Below, one piece after another: positions 1-7,184 of a stretch of DNA of 21,333 nucleotides. The notes beneath the pieces are model-generated. The model had not been told where the DNA came from. It saw nothing but the letters and a program-made list of their open reading frames with translations, and did no database searches. The stretch spans positions 1 to 21,333 of the forward strand of contig JAHZKU010000144.1 of NCBI GenBank assembly GCA_022600255.1, written 5' to 3'. This DNA is from Actinomycetes bacterium. Lineage in GTDB: Bacteria > Actinomycetota > Actinomycetes > S36-B12 > GCA-2699445. Position numbers and translations under genes: made by a program. Each line of letters begins with the position of its first letter. Positions within the stretch are counted from its first letter, which is position 1.

Positions 1-1
1 G

Positions 2-652
2 GTGCAGATCATTCTGCCGGCCGGCTCGATGCTGGCCCCGCAGTATCCGGCGGCCGTGGTGGCCGGCAACGTAGAAACCAGTCAGGCCATCACCAACGCA
101 CTCTTTGGTGCCTTGGGTGTGATCGCATCGGCCCAAGACACCATGAATAACCTCACCTTCGGCGACCAAACCCAGCAGTACTACGAGACCATCTGCGGGG
201 GAACTGGCGCTGGACCCACATTCGATGGGACGGCCGCGGTGCAAAGCCATATGACCAACTCGAGGCTGACCGATCCCGAGGTGTTAGAAATACGGTTCCC
301 GGTATTGGTGGACTCCTTCTCGATTCGTCCCAACACCGGCGGTTCGGGCCAACACGTGGGCGGCGATGGCGTGGATCGCAGGCTCCGCTTCACGGCTCCG
401 ATGGACTTTGCGATCCTGTCCAACCGACGCACCACCGCGCCCTTCGGCCTAGCCGGCGGCGACGCCGCAGCGCCGGGTCGCAACTGGATTGTCCGCGCGG
501 ACGGCGAGCAAGAGTCACTATCCAGTACCGACCGAGGTCAGTTGCAGCCGGGCGACACCTTGATCATTCAGACCCCCGGTGGCGGTGGGTTTGGTGGCAA
601 TGACGGTCAGTTCGTTCGTCGCGAGGCCAGAGCCCACTTGAGTCCCGAATAA
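2..652 (+). CDS. Hydantoinase B / 5-oxoprolinase subunit, C-terminal part (5' end outside window)
   Basis: An open frame enters from the left edge and ends at TAA 650-652, leaving 216 codons. The residues match the C-terminal part of the HyuB/HydB family: a GGDGVDRR stretch near residue 118, then an FAILSNRRTTAPFGLAGG-type segment, and a glycine-rich end (TPGGGGFGG) typical of the final beta-rich part. Family members are roughly 500-600 residues, so well over half of the gene is missing. They are the ATP-dependent N-methylhydantoinase or 5-oxoprolinase beta chains, opening five-membered cyclic amides together with a HyuA subunit. The sequence does not tell which substrate is used. The partner HyuA gene would be expected upstream, outside the window. 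The family call is secure and the substrate is open. Confidence 0.85.
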   Translation: MQIILPAGSMLAPQYPAAVVAGNVETSQAITNALFGALGVIASAQDTMNNLTFGDQTQQYYETICGGTGAGPTFDGTAAVQSHMTNSRLTDPEVLEIRFPVLVDSFSIRPNTGGSGQHVGGDGVDRRLRFTAPMDFAILSNRRTTAPFGLAGGDAAAPGRNWIVRADGEQESLSSTDRGQLQPGDTLIIQTPGGGGFGGNDGQFVRREARAHLSPE

Positions 653-654
653 AG

Positions 655-727
655 TACACCGCCGGGGACTTGAACCCCGAACCCGCAGATTAAGAGTCTG
701 CTGCTCTGCCAGTTGAGCTAGCGGTGC
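655..727 (-). tRNA. tRNA-Lys (anticodon CTT)
   Basis: The reverse complement folds as a 73-nt cloverleaf. The acceptor stem is GCACCGC pairing with GCGGTGT (one G-U at the end), with discriminator A at 655. The D arm carries GCTC/GAGC, the anticodon stem is GCAGA/TCTGC with loop CTCTTAA, and the T arm is CGGGG-TTCAAGT-CCCCG. The loop gives anticodon CTT, hence lysine. CCA is not encoded. The gene ends 2 nt past the stop codon of the hydantoinase gene on the other strand. Confidence 0.95.
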
Positions 728-733
728 GAGACG

Positions 734-739
734 ATTGTA
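734..739 (-). promoter_or_regulatory. -10 element of tRNA-Lys
   Basis: On the minus strand TACAAT lies 6 nt upstream of the mature tRNA 5' end, which would give a near-zero 5' leader. A weak -35 (TGGAAT) sits 16 nt further upstream. This is a pattern match only. Confidence 0.5.
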
Positions 740-782
740 GCACTGGCCAAAGCTGATTCCACCCGGCGCCGAGCGCGCTGGA

Positions 783-2813
783 TCACACCTGCAAGGCCGC
801 AATCTCCTGGAAGAACTCCAGTGATTCGGGGTTGGCCAGTGCCTCGGTATTGCGGACCGTCCGGCCGTGGACAACATCGGCCACGGCCAGTTCGGCCAGC
901 TTGCCGGAGCGCGTCCGGGGCAGGTCCGGCACGGCCACGATCCGAGCTGGCACATGGCGGGGCGAGCACTGGGTGCGCAGTCGAGTCCTGATCTGACGGA
1001 CCAGCGTTTCATCCAGTGGCATGTCGGGGGCAAGTCGAACGAAAAGCACAATGCGGGTGTCGTCGTCCCATTCTTGACCGATCGCCAAGGATTCCTGAAC
1101 GTCTGGGAGTTGCTCGACCTGCCGATAGATTTCGGCGGTGCCGATCCGCACGCCCCCAGCGTTCAGCGTGGCATCCGCACGACCGTGGATCACCAATCCG
1201 CCGTGTTCTGTCCAGGAAGCGAAATCGCCTTGTGCCCACGTCCCGTCGAATCGTTCGAAGTAAGCCGCGTTATAGCGAGCGTCGTCGGGATCCGCCATGA
1301 AACGCAATGGCATCGACGGGATGGCCGCCTTGCACACAAGCTCACCCCGCACGCCTGGTCGATCTACCGTGGTCGCGCCGGCCTCGTCCCACACATCGAC
1401 GGGAACCCCCAGAATCGGGCCCTGAATCTCGCCGGCGTGGACCGGTTTGGTCGGGTCACCGCCCACGAAGCAACCACAGATGTCGGTGCCTCCACTGATC
1501 GATGCCAGGTGAACGTCTGACTTCACGTGCTCGTAGATGTACTCGTACCCCTCAGCGTTAAGGGGTGACCCGGTTGATGCGATTGTGCGAAGTTTGGGAA
1601 ACCGGTGGACCGCAGCCGGGTCGGTGCCAGCCTTCGCGCTGGCATCAATGTACTTCGCGCTGGTGCCGAAGAAGCTAACCTGCTCCTGCGCCGCCAAGTC
1701 CCAGAGCACCATCGCATCGGGGGCGAACGGGGAGCCGTCATACAGCACGATCGTGGCCCCGTGAGCCAGGTTCGTAACCAGCCAGTTCCACATCATCCAA
1801 CCGCAAGTGGTGTAGTAGAACACGGTGTCGCCAGCGCGGATATCGCAGTGCAACTGCTGTTCTGAGATCTGCTTAAGCAAGATCCCCGCAGCGCTGTGCA
1901 CGATGCACTTGGGTGCTCCCGTTGTGCCAGAGGAATAGAGCACAAATCCTGGTTCGGAAAAGGGTTGGCGCACCGGCGCCATGGCCGCCTCCGCCGCGGT
2001 GGCGAGTTCACGCCCGGGAGCCGAGTCTGCTCGGGAATCCGTAGCCTGGGTCTCGGCAACCTCAGCAAAGCCAGCCACGGTTAAATCCAGTGACCGCGGA
2101 ATCGTCGCCAAGTCCGGCGATGTCTGCAGCTCCCCCACCACGAGCACCGCCTGCAGGGTGGGGAGGCCCGCCGTAACGTCCGCGATGAGGGGCAGCCGCT
2201 CATGGTGCTTGCCACCGTAGACGTATCCGTCCGCCGCGACCAGAACCTTGGGTTGGACTTGGGAGAACCGATCCAGCACTCCGGCAACTCCGAAGTCCGG
2301 GCTGGTACTGGTGAACACAGCCCCCAGCGAATTCGCGGCCAGCATTGTGATCACTGTTTGCGGGATGTTGGGCAACCAAGCGGCCACGTGATCCCCGGGG
2401 CCCACGCCTTGCTCCACGAACCAGCGGGTCAGCCTACTCACCGCGGCACGCAGGGTCGGCCAGGTGAGTTCCCGACGCAGCCCGTCCTCCCGCCGGTAGA
2501 TGATGGCGACATCGCCAGCCCCGGCGCGATCACCACCGGCCAGCAGATTCTCCGCGTAGGACACCCGGGCAGCTGGGAAGAACCGTGTCTGGCGAATTTC
2601 GCCGTCAGTAACCGCTGGGCCTGTGCCTCGATCGCCGATCACACCGCCAAAGGCCCAAACAGCTTCCCAGAAAGCATCAGGATTACGCAGCGACCATTCG
2701 TAAAGCGTGTCCTGATCGCCCTGCGGCTGATGCGCAGCAGCAAAGGCCGCCATCTGAGAGTCCGCGATCCGTTCTGAGGTCGGTTGCCAAAGGAGTCGGC
2801 CCTGCTCAGTCAA
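783..2813 (-). CDS. Acetoacetyl-CoA synthetase (acetoacetate-CoA ligase)
   Basis: This is a 676-aa member of the acyl-adenylate-forming (ANL) superfamily. It activates acetoacetate with ATP and CoA in the cytoplasm, linking ketone-body or PHB-derived acetoacetate to acetyl-CoA metabolism. The N-terminus (LLWQPTSERI..., then FWEAVWAF near residue 50) is the acetyl/acetoacetyl-CoA synthetase cap region. The P-loop-like motif YSSGTTGAPK lies at about residues 293-302. ISGGTDICGCFVGG near residue 440 is the adenylate-binding region typical of acetoacetyl-CoA synthetases. The catalytic C-terminal lysine lies in PRTRSGK (Lys about 638). Length fits the roughly 650-residue family. The start is TTG at 2813, supported by GCGGAGG with about 6 nt spacing. 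The gene follows the DUF3618 gene by 47 nt on the same strand, so read-through from the ECF operon is possible. Acetyl-CoA synthetase is the main alternative, but the 440 region argues against it. Confidence 0.9.
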   Translation of the reverse strand: MTEQGRLLWQPTSERIADSQMAAFAAAHQPQGDQDTLYEWSLRNPDAFWEAVWAFGGVIGDRGTGPAVTDGEIRQTRFFPAARVSYAENLLAGGDRAGAGDVAIIYRREDGLRRELTWPTLRAAVSRLTRWFVEQGVGPGDHVAAWLPNIPQTVITMLAANSLGAVFTSTSPDFGVAGVLDRFSQVQPKVLVAADGYVYGGKHHERLPLIADVTAGLPTLQAVLVVGELQTSPDLATIPRSLDLTVAGFAEVAETQATDSRADSAPGRELATAAEAAMAPVRQPFSEPGFVLYSSGTTGAPKCIVHSAAGILLKQISEQQLHCDIRAGDTVFYYTTCGWMMWNWLVTNLAHGATIVLYDGSPFAPDAMVLWDLAAQEQVSFFGTSAKYIDASAKAGTDPAAVHRFPKLRTIASTGSPLNAEGYEYIYEHVKSDVHLASISGGTDICGCFVGGDPTKPVHAGEIQGPILGVPVDVWDEAGATTVDRPGVRGELVCKAAIPSMPLRFMADPDDARYNAAYFERFDGTWAQGDFASWTEHGGLVIHGRADATLNAGGVRIGTAEIYRQVEQLPDVQESLAIGQEWDDDTRIVLFVRLAPDMPLDETLVRQIRTRLRTQCSPRHVPARIVAVPDLPRTRSGKLAELAVADVVHGRTVRNTEALANPESLEFFQEIAALQV

Positions 2814-2860
2814 CTACGACCTCCGCAGCTGTTGCCATGACGGACTCAGCCACGCTGGGC

Positions 2861-3319
2861 TCAGGATTCGGTGATGGCGAGCGGGACTTGGCCCGTGGCC
2901 AGACTGGCGGTCGTGACGGGCGGGGTGGCCGGACCGGGCGCAAGTTCGGCAGCGGTGCGCGCCACCCGGGCGACTTCAGGTGTGACCGCTGACCGTGGCA
3001 CTGGCACCCAAACAACTTCACGCAGGCGTTCCAACTCACGTCGTCGACTGCGTGCCTTGAGGCCACGACGCACAACCACCAATCCCACGACCGTGACGGC
3101 CACCGCAGCCACCCGTTCGCGGCGAACTTCCCCAGTTTCCATATTGATGAAGACCCCAGCGACCTTGGCCTTAACCTTGGCTATGAGGACCGGCGGTGCG
3201 GTCTCCGCCTTCAGGCGGTTGATATTGGCGACAAGGCGCTCGCGAGTCTCGGCCATGTCGGACTGAATCTGCGCCTTGCTGCGCGGTTTCTGATCCTTGT
3301 CGTCCTGCTTGGGACTCAC
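2861..3319 (-). CDS. DUF3618 family protein
   Basis: This 152-aa protein has a charged N-terminus and a DUF3618-like segment at residues 15-45 (AQIQSDMAETRERLVANINRL). One hydrophobic stretch follows at about residues 70-85 (VAAVAVTVVGLVVV), with a strongly basic flank (RRGLKARSRRR). The C-terminal 50 residues are Ala/Val/Pro-rich. DUF3618 proteins are small actinobacterial proteins of unknown function, usually with one membrane segment. The start is GTG at 3319 with GGAGG 5 nt upstream, a strong ribosome site. It lies 37 nt after the CbiO stop and 47 nt before acetoacetyl-CoA synthetase. Family assignment is by the residue pattern, and function is unknown. Confidence 0.75.
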   Translation of the reverse strand: MSPKQDDKDQKPRSKAQIQSDMAETRERLVANINRLKAETAPPVLIAKVKAKVAGVFINMETGEVRRERVAAVAVTVVGLVVVRRGLKARSRRRELERLREVVWVPVPRSAVTPEVARVARTAAELAPGPATPPVTTASLATGQVPLAITES

Positions 3320-3356
3320 GAGTGCCTCCGAATGATTGCGAACCTGCTCCGATAGC

Positions 3357-4118
3357 CTACGCGCTCAGCTTAGTGGGATCGAAACCATACGGCAGTTCAA
3401 GGCGGTGAGTCGCCAGTAGAGGTGCGTTCGACAGCAGTTCGACCGTGGGTGCATCCGCAACGATCCGGCCCTGACTGAGAATCACGGACCTCTCGCACAG
3501 TTGCAGTGCGTAGGACAGATCGTGGGTGACCATGACGGTCGTACGGCCAAGCCGCTCCAGCACTTCGGCCACTTCCCGCCGACTAGTGGGATCTAGGTTG
3601 GAGCTAGGTTCGTCCAGGATCAGGATGTCGGGTTCACTGGCCAGCACCGTTGCGATCGCGACCCGGCGCCGCTGGCCTTGCGACAGGTGGTGCGGCGGGC
3701 GATTCGCACTGGAAAGCATGTCGACCTCACGCAAGGCCCTCTTCACCCGGCTTTCCAAAGCCTCCCCGTGCAGCCCAGCATTGGCCGGGCCAAAAGCGAC
3801 GTCCTGCTGCACGGTAGGCATGAACAACTGATCGTCCGGATCCTGGAACACCAGTCCCACGCGTTGGCGTATCTCGGCCGCCGTGTCCGGTGTCACCGGG
3901 GTTCCCTCGATGACCACAGCACCGGAGGCTGGGGACAACAAGCCGTTCAAGTGCAACATCAAGGTGGTCTTACCGGCTCCGTTGGGGCCCAAGACAGCGA
4001 CCCGCTCACCGGATCGGATCGTTAGGTCAACGCCTCGCAGCGCGGACGTGCCATCGGGGTACTCGTAGTGCAGGTCCGCGATCTGCAGTGTCGGCGAGCC
4101 TTGGGGTAGCTCGGTCAT
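3357..4118 (-). CDS. cbiO: ECF transporter ATPase, CbiO/NikO type
   Basis: This 253-aa ABC ATPase energises an energy-coupling-factor importer for cobalt or nickel. It has Walker A GPNGAGKTT (about residue 43), a Q-loop segment with QDPDDQLFMPTV, signature LSQGQRRR (about 143), Walker B DILILDEP (about 165) and an H-switch VTHD (about 197). The QDPDDQLF form is typical of ECF ATPases. I chose ATG 4118 because it overlaps the CbiQ stop as ATGA, implying translational coupling. An in-frame GTG at 4142 would add eight residues. It is the last gene of the cbiM-PDGLE-cbiQ-cbiO set. Metal choice is inferred from the operon rather than from this protein. Confidence 0.93.
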   Translation of the reverse strand: MTELPQGSPTLQIADLHYEYPDGTSALRGVDLTIRSGERVAVLGPNGAGKTTLMLHLNGLLSPASGAVVIEGTPVTPDTAAEIRQRVGLVFQDPDDQLFMPTVQQDVAFGPANAGLHGEALESRVKRALREVDMLSSANRPPHHLSQGQRRRVAIATVLASEPDILILDEPSSNLDPTSRREVAEVLERLGRTTVMVTHDLSYALQLCERSVILSQGRIVADAPTVELLSNAPLLATHRLELPYGFDPTKLSA

Positions 4119-4897
4119 TGGGTCAGCACCGCCGTGAGACACACCGTCAGGACCAGCGCGGGCAGGAGTGCCGCTGCGGCCCAGGTCGCTGGCGCAACTG
4201 TTCGGCCTTGGCCAAGTTGCGGCAACTCACCGGTATAACCCCGGCTCAGCATGGCGATGTGGACTCGCTCGCCGCGCTCGTAGGAGCGGATGAAGAGTGT
4301 CCCGAGGGAATGGGCCAAGATGGGCCAACTGCGCGGCCCCTTGCCAGAGAAGCCGCGGGCCGCACGCGCTCGACTCATCCGCGCGGCTTCATCGGTCACC
4401 ACATTGACGTACCGAATCATGGAGGTCAGGATGGCGACGATCAGGCTAGGAAACTTGAGTTGATGCAGACCTTCCACCAAGTCCGACATCGTCGTCGTAG
4501 CCGCCAGGATTATCGACACAAACAGGCCCAGCGTGGCTTTGGCCAGCAACCCCCAGGCCGACCACAAGCCCGCCTCGGATAGCAGCACCGGACCAACTTC
4601 GAGGCGCGGCCCTTGACCGATGAACGGCATCAGCACGGCAAACACAACGAAAGGAACTTCCACAATGAAGCGCGGTAGAACCCGGACCATCTTGATGTTT
4701 GCCATCGCCAGCACCGTGACTAGCAGGGCGAAATAGACGAAGAAGGCCCACATCGCTTCCGGAGGGGTGAGGACGATCAGGAAGACCGTCGCCAACGCTA
4801 CGACCAGTTTTACCTTGGCAGGAAGGTCGTGGATGCGGGAAGACCGAGCCACATACAGTCGATCACCAACGAGGTGACCCGTGGCGTGATCACCCAC
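4115..4897 (-). CDS. cbiQ: ECF transporter T component, CbiQ/NikQ type
   Basis: This 260-aa integral membrane protein couples the ATPase to the substrate-binding CbiM subunit. Several hydrophobic helices are visible (for example KLVVALATVFLIVL near residue 30 and FIVEVPFVVFAVLM near 75). The two cytoplasmic coupling motifs of T components are present: RARAARG near residue 180 and LSRG near 220. The open frame extends to 4966, but GTG 4897 gives an N-terminus (MGDHATGHLYV-like) that resembles actinobacterial CbiQ proteins and overlaps the PDGLE stop by only 8 nt. No strong Shine-Dalgarno site is visible, which fits coupling to the upstream gene. The product is membrane-bound. Confidence 0.88.
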   Translation of the reverse strand: MGDHATGHLVGDRLYVARSSRIHDLPAKVKLVVALATVFLIVLTPPEAMWAFFVYFALLVTVLAMANIKMVRVLPRFIVEVPFVVFAVLMPFIGQGPRLEVGPVLLSEAGLWSAWGLLAKATLGLFVSIILAATTTMSDLVEGLHQLKFPSLIVAILTSMIRYVNVVTDEAARMSRARAARGFSGKGPRSWPILAHSLGTLFIRSYERGERVHIAMLSRGYTGELPQLGQGRTVAPATWAAAALLPALVLTVCLTAVLTQ

Positions 4898-5300
4898 CCG
4901 TGGGCCAGTCTGGCGCGGAGTCACTGGCAGGTGGGCTACCTGGCTCCGACTTGCGCGGTGACGCACTGAAACCCGTTTCCAGCTCCCCCGGTTTGCGCCG
5001 CGCCGTCAGCAGCATGAACAGACCCAGGCCAAGGCCTAGCGTAAGAGTTAGCCCGATCGCCGCTGAGATACCAAAGCCTGCTTGTTCGTCCTCGACGCCC
5101 GCAAATCCGTAGTCGGCGAGGGGTGAGTCAGCGTTGGCCGAGTCTTCCGCAGTTTCGGCGAACCCCTCAGACTCAGCCACGCTCTCTAGACCGTCGGGCG
5201 CACTACTAGCGAACAGCGCCGCTCCCCCGGCCACAACAGCTGAGCTCAACATGCCCACAATGAGCAGTAGGGCCACCGCTCGGCGTCCCGTGGTTGTCAT
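4890..5300 (-). CDS. PDGLE-domain protein in the CbiN position
   Basis: This 136-aa protein has an N-terminal membrane segment (about residues 8-30), the PDGLE motif at about 35-39 followed by SVAESEGFAE, an acidic extracytoplasmic stretch, a second membrane segment (about 76-98, rich in Gly/Leu), and a Ser/Pro-rich cytoplasmic tail. PDGLE proteins stand in for, or are fused with, CbiN in cobalt/nickel ECF transporters and assist metal delivery to CbiM. Its ATG overlaps the CbiM stop as ATGA, so the two are probably translated together in fixed ratio. The tail after the second helix is about 35 residues and low in complexity, with no recognised function. Confidence 0.85.
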   Translation of the reverse strand: MTTTGRRAVALLLIVGMLSSAVVAGGAALFASSAPDGLESVAESEGFAETAEDSANADSPLADYGFAGVEDEQAGFGISAAIGLTLTLGLGLGLFMLLTARRKPGELETGFSASPRKSEPGSPPASDSAPDWPTGG

Positions 5301-5989
5301 GACAGCACCGCCTCTTCTGATCGCTGGGCACGTTCGGCTTTTCTTAGGTCAACGACGCCTGTGACAAGGTCCGGTCGCACGCTCAAGATGGCACCAACAA
5401 CCAAGGCTGTGATCACTCCTTCGATTGCACCGATCAGCGTATGAACGCCAAGCATGGCCACCGCAACTGCGCCAGTGTCCACAGCGGCCGTACCACCGAC
5501 TGCAAACTCCATCACGAAACCGGCGGCCGCTGCCAATACCGAGACGAAGCCGGCAATCCCGGCTCCCACCATGACCGCCGCCTTGCCAGTGCCAAAGACA
5601 CGCACCACCAGCCGGAAGGCAGGCCAAGCCACTAGGGCCGTAAGAATCGCGAGGTTCAAGACATTTAGCCCAAGGGCAGTCAACCCGCCATCTGCGAAAA
5701 ACAGGGCTTGGACGATAACCACGACACTGACCGCGACTACCCCGGCATAGGGCCCAATCAGGATCACCGCCAAGGCCGCGCCGATCATGTGCCCACTAGT
5801 GCCAGCCCCAACCGGAAAGTTGAACATCTGAGCGGCGAACACGAAAACCGCGACCAGGCCGGCCATCGGGGCAGCGGCATCAGACATCGTCTTGCGCGTC
5901 CGCTGCAGGCACACAGCCACCACCGCGGTGGACACGCCAGCGGCCGCGAGCGACACCGGAACGTCAATGAAGCCATCAGGAACGTGCAC
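5297..5989 (-). CDS. cbiM: ECF transporter metal-binding component, CbiM/NikM type
   Basis: This 230-aa S component binds Co2+ or Ni2+ through its N-terminal Met-His region and is expected to span the membrane with six to seven helices. The open frame begins at 6142, but GTG 5989 yields the family-diagnostic start Met-His-Val-Pro-Asp-Gly-Phe. A ribosome site AGAGAGG lies about 9 nt upstream. Further family marks are FNFPVGAGTSGHMIGAA near residue 70 (His in the metal path), LIGPYAG, ALFFADGGLTALG and a late LIGAIEGVITALVV. The upstream 51 codons of the open frame are leader sequence. They contain the Nur-like operator, so they are not coding. Cobalt and nickel versions cannot be separated by eye, but the operator suggests nickel. 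Confidence 0.92.
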   Translation of the reverse strand: MHVPDGFIDVPVSLAAAGVSTAVVAVCLQRTRKTMSDAAAPMAGLVAVFVFAAQMFNFPVGAGTSGHMIGAALAVILIGPYAGVVAVSVVVIVQALFFADGGLTALGLNVLNLAILTALVAWPAFRLVVRVFGTGKAAVMVGAGIAGFVSVLAAAAGFVMEFAVGGTAAVDTGAVAVAMLGVHTLIGAIEGVITALVVGAILSVRPDLVTGVVDLRKAERAQRSEEAVLS

Positions 5990-6039
5990 CAGATGCCGCC
6001 TCTCTTTTAGACCCTCATTTGCCGGCGTGTGCCGCAACA

Positions 6040-6053
6040 GCGACGCTCGTCGC
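6040..6053 (-). other. Hairpin in the cbiM leader
   Basis: GCGACG-AG-CGTCGC forms a 5-6 bp stem in the putative untranslated leader, about 50 nt before the cbiM start. A looser CCGG...CCGG pairing lies just upstream (about 6068-6086). No known riboswitch core is recognisable, and the function is unknown. Confidence 0.3.
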
Positions 6054-6093
6054 GAGTAGGCAGAGACCGGACCCAGGTTCACCGGAAGAGCCT

Positions 6094-6114
6094 TATTGCA
6101 ACAGGTGTGCAATA
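6094..6114. promoter_or_regulatory. Candidate Nur (nickel-responsive Fur family) operator
   Basis: The sequence is a perfect inverted repeat of TATTGCA and TGCAATA with a 7-nt centre. Within it, TTGCAA-N5-GTGCAA matches the Streptomyces Nur box (tTGCaa-N5-ttGCAA) as I recall it from the literature. It lies about 105 nt upstream of the cbiM start and overlaps a possible -10 (TAGGCT, minus strand, 6114-6119). Binding there could therefore block transcription of the transporter operon. The match is seen directly. The regulator identity is inference, since no fur-type gene is in the window. Confidence 0.55.
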
Positions 6115-6177
6115 GCCTACAAGATTCCAGCATTCCCCACATAACCCCGTGGCTGCCGGTGGTCAGTGCGAGGGCGC

Positions 6178-6183
6178 TAGGCT
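6178..6183 (+). promoter_or_regulatory. Possible -10 element of the bcp gene
   Basis: TAGGCT fits the TAnnnT pattern of actinobacterial -10 elements and lies 27 nt before the bcp ATG, ahead of its Shine-Dalgarno site. No convincing -35 is visible. Confidence 0.35.
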
Positions 6184-6210
6184 CGTCTCAAGCGCGACGA
6201 AAGGGAAACA

Positions 6211-6675
6211 ATGCCGCAGTTGAGCGTTGGCGATCAGGCTCCGAATTGGACTCTGCTGAACGACAAGGACGAAGAAGTTAGCCTGAGCGACTTCGCAGGC
6301 AAGACTGTGGTCTTCTACGCCTACCCACGCGCCATGACCCCCGGCTGCACCACCCAAGCCTGCGACTTTCGGGACTCGCTAGATGCCCTCAACGCAGCCG
6401 GCGTCACCGTTATTGGAATCAGTCCGGACAAGCCGGCCAGCTTGGCCAAGTTTCGCGACAAGGACGCCTTGGCCTTCACCCTGGTCTCCGACCCAGACAA
6501 GGAAGTCCTGGCCGAGTATGGCTTCTTCGGCGAGAAGAAGAACTACGGCAAGGTTGTGCAAGGGGTGATCCGCTCCACCGTGGTGATCGGCCCCGACGGC
6601 AAGATCGAACATGCCCTTTACAACGTCAAGGCCAAAGGCCACGTGGGACGCCTGCGCGACCTCCTCGGGGTGTAG
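6211..6675 (+). CDS. bcp: Thioredoxin-dependent thiol peroxidase (Bcp/PrxQ peroxiredoxin)
   Basis: This 154-aa cytoplasmic peroxiredoxin reduces hydrogen and organic peroxides using a reactive cysteine recycled by thioredoxin. The active-site segment PRAMTPGCTTQAC carries the peroxidatic Cys46 and a second Cys51 five residues on, the arrangement of the PrxQ subgroup with an intramolecular disulfide. The usual Tyr-Pro lead-in (FYAYPRAMTPGC) and the later GVIRSTVVIGPDGKI block are present. Length is typical. The ATG start is preceded by GAAAGGG at about 6 nt. The gene diverges from the ECF operon and converges with the DUF2164 gene, the two stops being 9 nt apart. Confidence 0.95.
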   Translation: MPQLSVGDQAPNWTLLNDKDEEVSLSDFAGKTVVFYAYPRAMTPGCTTQACDFRDSLDALNAAGVTVIGISPDKPASLAKFRDKDALAFTLVSDPDKEVLAEYGFFGEKKNYGKVVQGVIRSTVVIGPDGKIEHALYNVKAKGHVGRLRDLLGV

Positions 6676-6684
6676 CAGGCAGTT

Positions 6685-6930
6685 CTAGTCGACCGGCTCT
6701 TCGAGCTCTGAGATTGCTGACGTCAATGCGTCTAGCCGCTGGCTCAGAATCTCCTGCGCATCCCAGAGCCCACGGTTATAGAAGTAGGCGCCCAGCCTCT
6801 TTGACAATGCTTTGATCAGAAACTCCGTCTCGAACCGGTCCAGCTCCTGATCCAACTCCCGTTCGAAGTAATCCTTGAGCTCGGCTACCATCAGGGCTTT
6901 CTCCTCCGGAGTGAACTCGATCTGGGGCAT
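6685..6930 (-). CDS. DUF2164 family small protein
   Basis: This 81-aa protein is mostly helical and acidic. The pattern is that of DUF2164: an N-terminal IEFTPEEKALMVAELKDYFERELD, then FETEFLIKALSKRLGAYFYNRGLWDAQEIL, with the conserved Tyr-Asn-x-Gly-x-x-Asp-Ala core at residues 51-58. The ATG start has AAGGAG 6 nt upstream. It stands alone between bcp (convergent) and tRNA-Leu (divergent). The function of the family is not known to me. Confidence 0.8.
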   Translation of the reverse strand: MPQIEFTPEEKALMVAELKDYFERELDQELDRFETEFLIKALSKRLGAYFYNRGLWDAQEILSQRLDALTSAISELEEPVD

Positions 6931-6970
6931 GCTGGGCTCCTTGGCGCAGGATGGGTGTGATCCCGTACCC

Positions 6971-6976
6971 TATAAC
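6971..6976 (+). promoter_or_regulatory. Possible -10 element of tRNA-Leu
   Basis: TATAAC lies 34 nt upstream of the tRNA-Leu 5' end, a normal distance for a processed tRNA leader. The -35 position reads AGGATG and is poor. Confidence 0.35.
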
Positions 6977-7010
6977 TCGGCGACCATGCGGCCACAGCAT
7001 GGTGCTCCAC

Positions 7011-7092
7011 GCGGGTGTGGCGGAATTGGCAGACGCGCAGGTTTTAGGTACCTGTGTCTTCGGACGTGGGAGTTCAAGTCTCCCCACCCGCA
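7011..7092 (+). tRNA. tRNA-Leu (anticodon TAG)
   Basis: An 82-nt type II tRNA. The acceptor stem is GCGGGTG with CACCCGC and discriminator A at 7092. The anticodon stem is CAGGT/ACCTG around loop TTTAGGT, giving anticodon TAG. A short variable arm contains GTCTTCGGAC, and the T arm is GGGAG-TTCAAGT-CTCCC. CCA is not encoded. Confidence 0.95.
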
Positions 7093-7184
7093 CTGGTTAT
7101 TGGGCTGCTACCCACCGCACCCAGTTATCGAACGAATTGAGAACGCTGCCCGATCGGCCGTCCTCGTTATGACGACCAGTTGGT

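Noticed and set aside
4088..4582. Long plus-strand frames opposite cbiQ, acetoacetyl-CoA synthetase, ppc and the helicase
   Set aside because: They are antisense shadows of well-supported genes in high-GC DNA, without ribosome sites or recognisable domains.
5990..6142. Cobalamin riboswitch upstream of cbiM
   Set aside because: The leader has hairpins and a GGTGAA stretch, but the B12 box and the conserved CCCGC-ACTG core are absent. The Nur-like repeat explains control better.
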